From: Winogradskyella tangerina
GTDB taxonomy: Bacteria; Bacteroidota; Bacteroidia; Flavobacteriales; Flavobacteriaceae
Assembly: GCF_003260205.1 (NCBI RefSeq)
Contig: NZ_QERF01000007.1
Coordinates: forward strand, 62,001-126,000
Direction: 5' to 3'
DNA length: 64,000 nt
Within the stretch, counting starts at the first letter, position 1. Every line of letters starts with the position of its first letter. Made by a program: the position numbers and the translations under genes. Below the pieces are notes generated by a model. The model was not told the DNA's origin. It worked only from the letters and a program-made list of their open reading frames with translations, and did no database searches. This document shows, in pieces, positions 43,365-52,567 of the stretch.

Positions 43365-44927
43365 TTAGTTCTTCTTTAAGCCACCAAGATAAACACATTC
43401 TTTTAAATGTTGCATACCTTGAAATGGCACGGGTGTTTTTTCGTATTTAAAGGTTTGGTCGAAATCTTTGGTAAGGTTGTGATCATCGACATTCATTTCA
43501 ATGTCATTCATATTAAATTGGCACGGATGTTCATAACCAGCAGCGTGGGTTATTTCTATAAGTTCCTTTCTGAAGGTCTTAAAATATTGCGCTAATCGTT
43601 CAGACTTTAATGGCACATTTATGCCATTTTGCAACCACTTACTTTGAGTTGCTACACCTGCAGGGCAACGGTTGGTATGACATATCTGAGCCTGTATACA
43701 ACCAATACTCATCATGGCTTCTCTCGCTACATTGATGCAATCTACACCCATAGCAAAGGCCATGGCCGCTTTTGCAGGAAATCCTAGCTTACCACTTCCA
43801 ATAAACACAATGCGATCAGTAAGGCCTCGACTTTGAAATAATTTGTAAATATCACTAAATCCGTAGATCCAAGGTAAGGACACATGATCTGCAAAACTAG
43901 GAGGTGCAGCCCCAGTGCCGCCTTCGCCACCATCAACAGCAATAAAATCTGGACCACGATTTTCGTTTTTCATAATGTCTGCAAGCTCTTCCCATTGGTC
44001 GAGTTTTCCAATGGCCGCCTTTATACCTACTGGCAATCCGGTGGCTTCTGCAATACTTTCAATAAAATCTACAAGCTCAGGTACATTTGAAAAAGCCTTG
44101 TGATTCGGAGGTGATAAAACTGTTTTACCAACTTCAACACCTCTGATTTCTGCAATTTCTTTAGTGATCTTTTTTCCAGGTAGAACCCCACCTTTACCGG
44201 GTTTGGCACCTTGAGAAAGCTTCACCTCAATGGCCTTAATGAAAGGATTGTCTTCAACAAGTTTGATCATTTTCTCCATTGAAAAACCACCATCTTCAGC
44301 TCTAACACCAAAGTAGCCCGTTCCGAAGTGAAAAATAACATCACCACCATTGCTATGATAAGGCGACAATCCACCTTCACCAGTGTTGTGATATGCATCA
44401 GCAATTTTAACACCTCTGTTTAAGGAATCTATAGCTTTTGCTGACAGTGAACCGAAGCTCATTGCAGAGACGTTAATTATAGACGCAGGTCGATATGGTC
44501 GTTTACGCTTATTAAAAGCACCCATCACCTTGGCACAGGGTACAAAACTCTTGTCTTCGGCAGAAGGGTGGTTGTCTTCAACCTTATAAGGCATCATGGC
44601 ATTATTTATAAAAATATGCTGATGCGCATAAATATCTCTATCTGTTCCGAAGCCCTCGTAATTATTTTCCTTTTTTGCAGACGCATAGATCCAACCGCGC
44701 TCAATACGGTTGAATGGTAGTTCTTCTCTGTTGTTAGCCACAAAATACTGCCGCATTTCTGGACCAATACTTTCAAGTAAATAACGCAAATGACCTACAA
44801 TTGGAAAATTGTGACTAATGGTATGACGACGTTGAAGAAATACATCTCTAATGGCGATCAAGACCAATGCAATGATGATCCAAAGCCACCAAGAAATACT
44901 ACCTAGGAATTCTAAAACAGAATCCAT
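43365..44927 (-). CDS. FMN-binding glutamate synthase-like protein (GltB2 type) with N-terminal membrane helix
   Basis: 520 residues. A membrane helix (~12-28) precedes the glutamate synthase central domain: ISAMSFGSLS-like (INVSAMSFGSLSAKAIDSL), HNTGEGGLSPYH, KLSQGAKPGKGGVLPG, FIAVDGGEGGTGAAP (FMN phosphate binding), and the 3Fe-4S cysteines C410, C416 and C421 in GCIQAQICHTNRCPAG. It lacks the N-terminal glutaminase domain and the C-terminal beta-helix of true GltB. The reaction is unproven for this subfamily. It sits 2 nt after the amidohydrolase gene. Confidence 0.9.
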   Translation of the reverse strand: MDSVLEFLGSISWWLWIIIALVLIAIRDVFLQRRHTISHNFPIVGHLRYLLESIGPEMRQYFVANNREELPFNRIERGWIYASAKKENNYEGFGTDRDIYAHQHIFINNAMMPYKVEDNHPSAEDKSFVPCAKVMGAFNKRKRPYRPASIINVSAMSFGSLSAKAIDSLNRGVKIADAYHNTGEGGLSPYHSNGGDVIFHFGTGYFGVRAEDGGFSMEKMIKLVEDNPFIKAIEVKLSQGAKPGKGGVLPGKKITKEIAEIRGVEVGKTVLSPPNHKAFSNVPELVDFIESIAEATGLPVGIKAAIGKLDQWEELADIMKNENRGPDFIAVDGGEGGTGAAPPSFADHVSLPWIYGFSDIYKLFQSRGLTDRIVFIGSGKLGFPAKAAMAFAMGVDCINVAREAMMSIGCIQAQICHTNRCPAGVATQSKWLQNGINVPLKSERLAQYFKTFRKELIEITHAAGYEHPCQFNMNDIEMNVDDHNLTKDFDQTFKYEKTPVPFQGMQHLKECVYLGGLKKN

Positions 44928-44929
44928 AG

Positions 44930-46198
44930 TTATTGATTTAAGTAATCTAAGGTTAACTGCGTAAAAGCTTTCACCCCGAGAAGCATACCGCTATCATCAA
45001 TTTTGAAATCAGGAGTATGATGTGGGAAAGCTTCTGTAGTTCCTGGAGTCATTCCTCCTAAAAAGAAATAAACACCTGGTACCAATTCCTGAAAATAGGA
45101 AAAATCCTCACCACCTGTGGTGGCTTTCCGAAGTACAACATTCTCTTCGCCCGCTGCTTTTTGCAAAGAAGGCAGTACCTGAGCCATAAGGTCAGGGTCG
45201 TTGTAAGTAATCGATGTTTGATTTCTGAATGATATCGTAGCCTCACCACCATAAGCTTTGGCTATGGTTTCAGACATCTCAGTCATTCGCTTAATAATCA
45301 TTTCACGCATTTCTGGATCTAGAGTTCGAACGGTTCCAATTAGCTCGGCTGACTCTGGAATGATATTAAATCGGGTTCCTGCTGTAATTTTTCCAACGGT
45401 AATCACTGCAGCTTCATTAGTGAGTTTAGATTCTCTACTGATAATGGTTTGAAGTCCATCAATGATCTTAGCTGAAATCATCACAGGATCAACACCAGAC
45501 CATGGTTGAGAGCCATGGGTTTGTTTTCCTTTTACATTAATAACGAAACGCTCTACAGAAGCCATAATTCCTCCAGCTTTATATTTAATGGTGCCAACTG
45601 GTGTTTCAGAATTGATATGAAGCCCAAAGATGGCATCTACCTTTGGATTATCGAGAACTCCTTCTTTGATCATTAATTTTGCACCACCTTCTTCACCTGG
45701 AGGTGGACCTTCTTCAGCAGGCTGAAATATAAACTTGATCGTTCCTCGAATTTTATCTTTATGCTTTGAAAGCACTTCTGCTGTTGCCATTAAAATAGCA
45801 ATATGAGTATCATGTCCGCAAGCATGCATCACCCCAGTTTCCGTGCCCAAGAATGTTGTTTTCACATTTGATTTAAACGGAAGGTCATTACGCTCGGTAA
45901 CAGGTAAGGCGTCAATATCAGCTCTTAAGGCTACAACCTTGCCAGGAAGATCACCTTTCAATAGCCCTACAACACCAGTAATAGCAACTCCTGTTTCAAC
46001 TTCCATACCCAAGGATCTTAAATGATCTGCGATCTTTTCGGCTGTCTTAAATTCTTGATTTGATAATTCAGGATTCTGATGGAAGTAGTGTCGCCATTCA
46101 ATGAGTTTATCTTCAATATCAATAATATCTTGTTCGAGAGAATTTTGAGCAAAGCTAAAGGTTGATGTAAAAAGGAATAATGCAATTAGTGCTTTCAT
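44930..46198 (-). CDS. M20 family amidohydrolase (N-acyl amino acid hydrolase type)
   Basis: 422 residues with a signal peptide (MKALIALFLFTSTFSFAQ). The M20D pattern is present: WRHYFHQNPELSNQEFKTAEKI, VALRADIDALPVTE, GVMHACGHDTHIAILMATAEVL (metal Cys-Gly-His), FIFQPAEEGPPPGEEGGAKLMI, GLHINSETPVGTI, and the C-terminal GGEDFSYFQ. Such enzymes cleave N-acyl amino acids or peptide conjugates. Because it is exported, its product would be made in the periplasm. It is the first gene of a tight operon with the glutamate-synthase-like gene. Confidence 0.93.
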   Translation of the reverse strand: MKALIALFLFTSTFSFAQNSLEQDIIDIEDKLIEWRHYFHQNPELSNQEFKTAEKIADHLRSLGMEVETGVAITGVVGLLKGDLPGKVVALRADIDALPVTERNDLPFKSNVKTTFLGTETGVMHACGHDTHIAILMATAEVLSKHKDKIRGTIKFIFQPAEEGPPPGEEGGAKLMIKEGVLDNPKVDAIFGLHINSETPVGTIKYKAGGIMASVERFVINVKGKQTHGSQPWSGVDPVMISAKIIDGLQTIISRESKLTNEAAVITVGKITAGTRFNIIPESAELIGTVRTLDPEMREMIIKRMTEMSETIAKAYGGEATISFRNQTSITYNDPDLMAQVLPSLQKAAGEENVVLRKATTGGEDFSYFQELVPGVYFFLGGMTPGTTEAFPHHTPDFKIDDSGMLLGVKAFTQLTLDYLNQ

Positions 46199-46332
46199 AG
46201 GATTTCAAATTTGCACTAAGATATTGAAAATTGCTAAAACTCATCTCTTGATAGATTGTTTATAATTATTGGTTTTTATGCATTGAAAAACCTTATACTA
46301 TATGTAATTTCACAGTTCGAAAAAATTAAACT

Positions 46333-48660
46333 TTGGAACAGTATCTCAGTCAACTTAACGAAGCACAATTAGCACCTACTTTGCAGAAGGACGGCCCGAT
46401 GATCGTCATTGCTGGCGCCGGATCTGGAAAGACACGAGTATTGACTTATCGTATAGCCTATTTGATGAGTCAGGGTGTAGATGCCTTTAATATTTTGGCA
46501 TTGACATTTACGAACAAAGCTGCTCGTGAAATGAAGGGGAGAATTGCAAGCATTGTTGGTGATAGTGAAGCTAAGAATTTATGGATGGGTACGTTTCACT
46601 CTGTGTTTGCTAAGATATTAAGGTTTGAAGGGCATCATTTGGGTTTCCCGAGTAATTTCACAATTTACGATACGCAGGATGCGCAAAAACTGTTAGCTTC
46701 AATTATTAAGGAAATGAACCTTGATAAGGATATCTATAAAGCCAAACAGGTTTACAGTCGTATTTCTTCTTATAAAAACAGTCTAATCACAGTTAAGGCT
46801 TATTTTAATAATCCTGAGTTGATGGAGGCCGATGCCATGGCACGTCGACCACAAATGGGTGAAATTTATAAAGAGTATGTAGATCGTTGTTTCAAAGCAG
46901 GAGCCATGGATTTTGATGATCTGCTCCTTCGCACCAATGAGTTGCTTACGAGATTTCCGAGTGTGCTTGCGCAGTATCAGAGTCGTTTTAGATATATTTT
47001 GGTTGATGAGTATCAGGATACGAACCATTCGCAATACCTTATTGTGAGAGCTTTGGCAGATCGCTTTCAAAATATTTGTGTGGTTGGTGACGATGCGCAG
47101 AGTATTTATGCCTTTAGAGGTGCAAACATCAACAATATTCTAAATTTTCAAAAAGATTATGATGATGTTAAGGTCTATAGATTGGAACAGAATTATCGTT
47201 CAACAAAAATGATCGTTGGTGCGGCAAACTCGGTCATAGAGCATAATAAAACCAAACTCGATAAGATCGTTTGGACGGCCAATGAAATTGGAGAAAAGGT
47301 CATTGTACATCGTTCTATTACTGACGGTGACGAAGGGCGCTATGTGGCCAGTACCATTTGGGAAACCAAAATGAATAAGCAATTAGCGAACAGTGATTTT
47401 GCTGTTTTGTATAGAACTAATGCACAATCGCGTGCTATTGAAGATGCCTTGAGAAAACGCGATATTCCTTATCGTATTTATGGTGGTTTGTCCTTCTATC
47501 AGCGTAAGGAAATAAAAGATGTTACTTCGTATTTGCGTCTTATTTTGAATTCTTCTGATGAAGAAGCTTTAAAGCGTGTCATTAACTATCCGGCGAGAGG
47601 AATTGGTCAAACAACTGTGGATCGCTTGGTCGTTGCGGCGAATGCTTCAGGAAGAACCATTTATGAGATCATGAAGGATATTGATAATGTGTCGATCAAT
47701 ATCAATAATGGCACTAAAAACAAGCTTAAAGACTTTGTAACACTCATTGAAAGTTACAAGGTGATGAATACCAACGCCAATGCCTTTGAATTGGCAGAGC
47801 ACGTCACTAAAACCAGCGGTTTAATTCGCGAATTGAACAAAGATGGTACACCAGAAGGTGTAACAAGGTTAGATAATGTTCAAGAATTATTAAACGGTAT
47901 CAGAGATTTTGTGGAAGGTCAGATTGAAGTTGCAGATAGTACAGGTTCTTTAGCAGAATTTTTAGAAGATGTGGCTTTGGCTACGGATCTCGATGGTGAT
48001 AAGGGTGATCCTAATCATGTGGCATTGATGACGATTCACTTAGCGAAGGGATTAGAATTTCCACATGTATTTATTGTTGGCATGGAGGAAGATCTGTTTC
48101 CAAGCGCGATGAGCATGAATACCAGAAGTGAGCTCGAAGAAGAACGTCGATTATTTTATGTGGCTTTGACACGTGCCGAAAAACAGGCATATCTCACTTA
48201 TACCTTGTCTCGCTACCGTTGGGGTAAACTCATCGATGCCGAGCCTAGCCGTTTCATCGAAGAAATTGAAGACGAATATATCAACAATACTACGCCATTG
48301 AAAGAACAGCGTTTCAATCCGATGCTCGACGCTTCAATATTTGGTGATATTGAACCGAATAAAGTTAGATTTTCAAAGCCTAAGACTTCAAATTTCAAAC
48401 GAAAGGAAACTAAAAAAGCTGAGCCTTTTAGGATAAGCACACCTAAGAAATTAAAGCCGGTTGGTCAATCTAAAGGCAATTCAAACTTATTTGACACAAA
48501 ATTAACCGTTGGAAATATTGTGAATCACCAGCGATTTGGTAGAGGAGAAGTGCTAAAGATCGAAGGTACAGGTGGCGATCTCAAAGCTGAGATTAAATTT
48601 GAAAATGGCGATACCAAGAAGTTGCTACTGCGATTTGCAAAGCTTGAAGTCATTAGCTAA
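46333..48660 (+). CDS. UvrD/PcrA-type superfamily 1 DNA helicase
   Basis: 775 residues, with a TTG start. The conserved Q-motif region LNEAQLAP (residues 8-15) lies upstream of the first in-frame ATG (residue 23), which is right at the Walker A GAGSGKT (28-34), so the TTG is needed. Motif II is DEYQDTN, and VVGDDAQSIYAFRGA, LEQNYRS, LMTIHLAKGLEFPHVFI and RRLFYVALTRAEKQAYLTY follow, as in UvrD/PcrA. The C-terminus ends in a Tudor-like segment (VGNIVNHQRFGRGEVLKIEG) that in PcrA binds RNA polymerase. It acts in excision repair and replication. Its stop directly abuts the convergent gene. Confidence 0.95.
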   Translation: MEQYLSQLNEAQLAPTLQKDGPMIVIAGAGSGKTRVLTYRIAYLMSQGVDAFNILALTFTNKAAREMKGRIASIVGDSEAKNLWMGTFHSVFAKILRFEGHHLGFPSNFTIYDTQDAQKLLASIIKEMNLDKDIYKAKQVYSRISSYKNSLITVKAYFNNPELMEADAMARRPQMGEIYKEYVDRCFKAGAMDFDDLLLRTNELLTRFPSVLAQYQSRFRYILVDEYQDTNHSQYLIVRALADRFQNICVVGDDAQSIYAFRGANINNILNFQKDYDDVKVYRLEQNYRSTKMIVGAANSVIEHNKTKLDKIVWTANEIGEKVIVHRSITDGDEGRYVASTIWETKMNKQLANSDFAVLYRTNAQSRAIEDALRKRDIPYRIYGGLSFYQRKEIKDVTSYLRLILNSSDEEALKRVINYPARGIGQTTVDRLVVAANASGRTIYEIMKDIDNVSININNGTKNKLKDFVTLIESYKVMNTNANAFELAEHVTKTSGLIRELNKDGTPEGVTRLDNVQELLNGIRDFVEGQIEVADSTGSLAEFLEDVALATDLDGDKGDPNHVALMTIHLAKGLEFPHVFIVGMEEDLFPSAMSMNTRSELEEERRLFYVALTRAEKQAYLTYTLSRYRWGKLIDAEPSRFIEEIEDEYINNTTPLKEQRFNPMLDASIFGDIEPNKVRFSKPKTSNFKRKETKKAEPFRISTPKKLKPVGQSKGNSNLFDTKLTVGNIVNHQRFGRGEVLKIEGTGGDLKAEIKFENGDTKKLLLRFAKLEVIS

Positions 48661-49599
48661 TCACTTCACCATACATACAGAGTTGATATTTCCTTTATTA
48701 TCGTATTCCTTTACTGAATTTTCAGGATCGGTAATCCAATTGCCATCAACAATAAATTTGTACTGATACTTTCCACCAGAGAGTTTCACTTTGTACGTCC
48801 AGCAATTATTAACACGGGTCATTTCAAAGTCCTCTTCAGACCAATCATTAAAATCACCACTTAGTATTACGGACTCAGCATCGGCGTAGTCACACAGTTG
48901 AAATTCTATTATTTTCTGAACGTCGATAACAGAGTTATAACCGCCAAATTCGTTTTCTACGACAGAAGGGTTTTGTGGATCTTCAATCCAATGCTGCTTA
49001 TCAATTATAAATTTATATTGATAAATGTCTGGTTTTAACTGAAGGGTTATTTCCCAGCCACTATCCGTAGGTTTCATTACAAATCCTGATTCATCCCAGC
49101 GATTGAAAGTTCCGCTTAGAATAACACTTTCAGCATCTTTATAGCCCTTCAGTTTGAAGGTGACATTGCCGTAATCTGTAGCAAAAGCACTGTATAATTT
49201 TAAGTTGTAGACCATTAAATTATGACCTTTGTAATCGATGGCATCGACGATGTTTTCGAAATCTGCCGAAGGTTCTGCCCAATGCTCGGCATTAACGATA
49301 AATTTAAATTCCCAATCAAAATCAGAGGTGAAAAAGGAGAGCTCTTTTCTTAATTCGTAGATCTCGTCACTCACTTTAGTCATTTTCCATTGATCTTTAG
49401 CCCAGTCGTTAAATTCGCCCGAAACGCAAACAAAGTCTATGGTGTCACCGTTATTTTTGATATTTGGATAATCGTTGACATCGAATATAAAAATCACCTC
49501 TTCTCCTTCAATTTTATATCCTTTAATCTCTTGTGCAAATGTGTAGAAGGATATAAATAGAATGCTAAGAACTACTGATATTTTGAAATTAATTTTCAA
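48661..49599 (-). CDS. Exported protein with three glycogen-binding-like (AMPK1_CBM) domains
   Basis: 312 residues with a signal peptide (ending TFAQ). Three repeats of an early-set beta-sandwich are seen at ~35-113, ~146-211 and ~233-303. Each has the motif V[IC][LV]SG[ETD]FN[DR]W followed by an aromatic-rich strand pair (E..FKFIV..HW, YQYKFIIDKQHWIEDP, YQYKFIVDGNWITDP), the signature of AMPK-beta-type glycogen-binding modules. No catalytic domain is attached. The start codon overlaps the stop of the protease gene (ATGA), so they are coupled. A role in binding glucans or other glycans at the surface is plausible. Confidence 0.85.
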   Translation of the reverse strand: MKINFKISVVLSILFISFYTFAQEIKGYKIEGEEVIFIFDVNDYPNIKNNGDTIDFVCVSGEFNDWAKDQWKMTKVSDEIYELRKELSFFTSDFDWEFKFIVNAEHWAEPSADFENIVDAIDYKGHNLMVYNLKLYSAFATDYGNVTFKLKGYKDAESVILSGTFNRWDESGFVMKPTDSGWEITLQLKPDIYQYKFIIDKQHWIEDPQNPSVVENEFGGYNSVIDVQKIIEFQLCDYADAESVILSGDFNDWSEEDFEMTRVNNCWTYKVKLSGGKYQYKFIVDGNWITDPENSVKEYDNKGNINSVCMVK

Positions 49600-50570
49600 T
49601 GCGTAACGATTGGATTTTCAATAAAGTAAAGTTTCTTTTTTCGGTAATTAATTATCGTTCTTTTCTGTGCGAAAAATTCGTAGCCAAGAATACCGTCGAG
49701 CTTAGTACCAAATGCTATATTCATTTTTCTAAGATTCGTAAGTACTGTTTTCATGGGTCCAAAGTAAATAGAGTCATTCAATTTAACTCTATACAATTTC
49801 CCTGCCAGAACCCTTTTTTTCTTTCCACTGGCTCCAGTGAGCTTCAATTCTTGATTAGGATAAAAGTAATCTAAAATTTCCTTTCGCAAGTTTTTATTTA
49901 GTTGATTGTATTCGGCAGCCGTGTCTAAACCAAACTTTACCTTTTTCTCACCGATATAGGCATCGATGATGATGGTGTGCTTTTTTAATTCAAAATCCAC
50001 ACTATCCTTTATGGTTTCGGCATAGACCTTGTCGGAAAGTTTATCACCATTCTTATCTACTTTGGACAAGGTGAGCTGATTTAAGTGCATATCGATAAAG
50101 ATTTCAAAATCTTTTAGAATGCTATAACCAATAATACCTAGAAGTTTAAGTTTTTTAGTTTTTTCAATATGTGACAAATCAATAACGTCTGCACTGAGTT
50201 TTTTCAAATCAATATTATTTATACTCAGTAAATTGAGGTGTTTTTCTTTCACGCCTTCAATATCATTATGAATGCCGCTTTTTTTCTTACCCTGATCACC
50301 ATATTTTCTTGAAGGTTTGAAATGAGCGCTATTCAAAATTAGAGACTCAGACCCTGTGTCGATAATGAAGTTACCCTCTTTGTTTAATAATTCAACTTCA
50401 ACAACGATGAGTTGATCTATAACTTTAAATGGAATACGCGTAGTGGAGGCGTTAACCATTTCAGCTTTAGTAAAATAAATGGGAGGGATGTCCTTGATGG
50501 GAATAATTTCGTTTGCGAATAAGCGAGACGAAATTAATAGTACGATGATGATTTTAATTGATTGATGCAT
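49596..50570 (-). CDS. Retropepsin-like aspartyl protease family protein
   Basis: 324 residues with a signal peptide (ending LFAN). Two aspartyl-protease-like lobes are present: the first with IIDTGSESLILN (D71), the second with GLDTAAEYNQLN (D216), and a third hydrophobic-Gly pair (LLGIIGYSILKDFEIFIDM; DGILGYEFFAQ) flanking them. Both D-T-G/A sites fit a single-chain pseudo-dimer. Substrates are unknown. It is first in a two-gene operon with the glycogen-binding-like protein. Confidence 0.85.
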   Translation of the reverse strand: MHQSIKIIIVLLISSRLFANEIIPIKDIPPIYFTKAEMVNASTTRIPFKVIDQLIVVEVELLNKEGNFIIDTGSESLILNSAHFKPSRKYGDQGKKKSGIHNDIEGVKEKHLNLLSINNIDLKKLSADVIDLSHIEKTKKLKLLGIIGYSILKDFEIFIDMHLNQLTLSKVDKNGDKLSDKVYAETIKDSVDFELKKHTIIIDAYIGEKKVKFGLDTAAEYNQLNKNLRKEILDYFYPNQELKLTGASGKKKRVLAGKLYRVKLNDSIYFGPMKTVLTNLRKMNIAFGTKLDGILGYEFFAQKRTIINYRKKKLYFIENPIVTH

Positions 50571-50655
50571 ATTATATAGACGGCTGGTCTATGGAGAGTG
50601 TTACAGCAGGCATAAAAGATTATGCTTTTTTTAGCATTTGTCGTATCTTTAAATT

Positions 50656-51276
50656 ATGGCAGAATTCATTAAAATTTATCCAGAAAATCCAAATCCTAAG
50701 GCCATTCAAAAGGTTGTAGATGTTCTAAAAGACGGAGGTTTAGTTATTTACCCTACTGATACTGTTTATGGTTTGGGCTGTGATATTACTAATATTAAGG
50801 CATTAGAGCGCATAGCACAAATTAAAGGTGTGAAATTAGAAAAGTCTAGTTTCTCTTTTGTGTGTGAGGATTTAAGTAATCTTAGCGATTATGTGAAGCA
50901 GATTAACACATCAACATTTAAGATTTTAAAGCGTGCACTTCCTGGTGCTTATACATTTATTCTACCTGGTTCTAAGAGCCTGCCAAACCCTTTTAAAAAG
51001 CGTAAAACGGTTGGTATAAGAGTACCAGATCATTCAATTGCTTTGGCCTTAGTGAATGGTTTAGGAAATCCTATTGTCTCTACGTCAATTAGAGATGAAG
51101 ATGATATTATTGAATATACCACTGACCCTGAACTTATTTATGAAAAATGGAGTAATCTCGTAGATGTGGTCATTGATGGAGGTTATGGCGGAAATGAAGC
51201 TTCAACCGTTATCGACCTGTCTGTAGATCCACCTGAAATTATAAGAGAAGGAAAAGGTAGCTTAGAAATCTTTTAG
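50656..51276 (+). CDS. YrdC/Sua5/YciO family L-threonylcarbamoyladenylate synthase-like protein
   Basis: 206 residues. The YrdC fold is clear: GGLVIYPTDTVYGLGCDITN, IAQIKGVKLEKSSFSFVCEDLSNLSDYV, RALPGAYTFILPGSK, KRKTVGIRVPDH and NPIVSTSIR. Length and the motif LPGAYTFILPGSK fit the YciO branch closely. True TsaC makes the t6A precursor; YciO proteins have weak or unknown activity. If this is the only YrdC-family gene in the genome it must supply t6A, which the window cannot show. Its TAG overlaps the opposing TAA by 2 nt (gene ends overlap 4 nt). Confidence 0.85.
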   Translation: MAEFIKIYPENPNPKAIQKVVDVLKDGGLVIYPTDTVYGLGCDITNIKALERIAQIKGVKLEKSSFSFVCEDLSNLSDYVKQINTSTFKILKRALPGAYTFILPGSKSLPNPFKKRKTVGIRVPDHSIALALVNGLGNPIVSTSIRDEDDIIEYTTDPELIYEKWSNLVDVVIDGGYGGNEASTVIDLSVDPPEIIREGKGSLEIF

Positions 51277-52484
51277 ATTTTACTCAGAACTTTAGCGCCC
51301 TTGTTGCTATTCAGATAAAATAGGGCCAATGAGATTAATCCACAAACCAAAAAACCAATGAATAGCGGTGTTACAGTGTTAACGACATACGTTCCGATAT
51401 AATCTGCTATTGGTACGGCCATAACAGTAGAAATAAAGCCGTTTAACGCAGATCCAATTCCGGCGATATGTCCCATAGGTTCCATCGCCAATGCACGTAG
51501 GTTGCCAAAAAGGAAACCGATTGTAAAGAATTGTAAGGCAAAAAAAGCAATCAAAATTCCAATACTTGGATTCGTACCCGAATTGTAAAGTATGATGAAT
51601 AAAAGCGAAATAATAATGAAACTAATCATAGCCGTATGTACAATTCGTTTCATACCATATTTAATGACCAACTGACTATTCAAAAATGTTGCTAATCCTA
51701 CTGAAATAGCCAAGCTTGCAAATATTAGGGGGAATTCTTCTGCAAGATCATATTGCTTTTCAAAAATTTGTTGAGACGTGCTGAGGTAGACCATAAATGA
51801 CCCTGTAATAAACCCAGACAAAAGTGTGTAGATTACGGCAGATCTTATCTTGAAGAACTGCACTGTTCCCGTTTTAAAGATCTTTAATCTATAGGGAATA
51901 CGATATTTATCATTCAAGGTTTCGGGTTGTCTTAACCAAAACCAAAGCATTACAATAAGTCCAAAAATTAAATTGAACGTGAAGATGAATTGCCAATTAT
52001 AGTGATTCATCAGATATTGCCCTAGGGTGGGTGCAATTACAGGGACAAGAATAAACACCATTACTACAATCGAAATTATTTTAGCCATATAATCGCCTTC
52101 ATAGGTATCTCTAATCATGGCAATACACATTGTTCTAGGGCAAGCGAGTCCCACACCTTGGAGTACGCGCCCTAAAATCATCATTTCGAAACTTTTTGTA
52201 GTAACGCAAATTATAGATGCAATAAAAAACAAAATAAAACCAGCATAAACTATTGGTTTACGACCAAAACTATCTGATAAGGGTCCGAATATTAATTGCC
52301 CAATCCCGAGCCCGAGGAAAATAGAGGTAATTAGTTTAGGATTATCTAATGGATTGCTTACGCTGAGGTAGTCACCAATCATAGGTAGCGCGGGTAATAC
52401 CGCATCAATAGATAGTGCCACAATAGACATTAAAGCAGCCATTAAGACTACAAATTCAAACTGCGATCGGTTTTGTTTTTGCAT
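51273..52484 (-). CDS. Bcr/CflA family multidrug efflux MFS transporter
   Basis: About 403 residues from MQKQNRSQFEF; an ATG six codons further upstream lies inside the -7 box and is rejected as the start. Twelve membrane spans with MFS motif A (GLGIGQLIFGPLSDSFGRKPIVYAGFILF) and the drug:H+ antiporter pattern GRVLQGVGLACPRTMCIAMIRD in span 4-5. The family exports bicyclomycin, chloramphenicol or dipeptides. It is single, with a promoter that almost touches the start codon. Confidence 0.9.
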   Translation of the reverse strand: MQKQNRSQFEFVVLMAALMSIVALSIDAVLPALPMIGDYLSVSNPLDNPKLITSIFLGLGIGQLIFGPLSDSFGRKPIVYAGFILFFIASIICVTTKSFEMMILGRVLQGVGLACPRTMCIAMIRDTYEGDYMAKIISIVVMVFILVPVIAPTLGQYLMNHYNWQFIFTFNLIFGLIVMLWFWLRQPETLNDKYRIPYRLKIFKTGTVQFFKIRSAVIYTLLSGFITGSFMVYLSTSQQIFEKQYDLAEEFPLIFASLAISVGLATFLNSQLVIKYGMKRIVHTAMISFIIISLLFIILYNSGTNPSIGILIAFFALQFFTIGFLFGNLRALAMEPMGHIAGIGSALNGFISTVMAVPIADYIGTYVVNTVTPLFIGFLVCGLISLALFYLNSNKGAKVLSKI

Positions 52485-52488
52485 GGCG

Positions 52489-52496
52489 CAAAAGTA
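52489..52496 (-). promoter_or_regulatory. -7 box (TACTTTTG) of the Bcr/CflA gene
   Basis: A full TAnnTTTG match on the minus strand, ending 4 nt before the chosen ATG. This implies a leaderless or nearly leaderless mRNA and rules out the longer reading of the gene. The -33 match is weak. Confidence 0.5.
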
Positions 52497-52510
52497 AGTC
52501 AATTATTAGC

Positions 52511-52518
52511 TATTTTTG
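52511..52518 (+). promoter_or_regulatory. -7 box (TATTTTTG) upstream of the DinB gene
   Basis: A full TAnnTTTG match 49 nt before the DinB ATG. The opposing Bcr/CflA -7 box is only 14 nt away, so the promoters are back to back. Confidence 0.4.
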
Positions 52519-52567
52519 ATTAGTTGTGATACATAATTCCAATACCGTCATTTAATACCTAATTAGC

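Noticed and set aside
46783..47070. Minus-strand ORF of 95 codons inside the UvrD-type gene
   Set aside because: It is an antisense shadow inside a well supported helicase; no motif or start signal.
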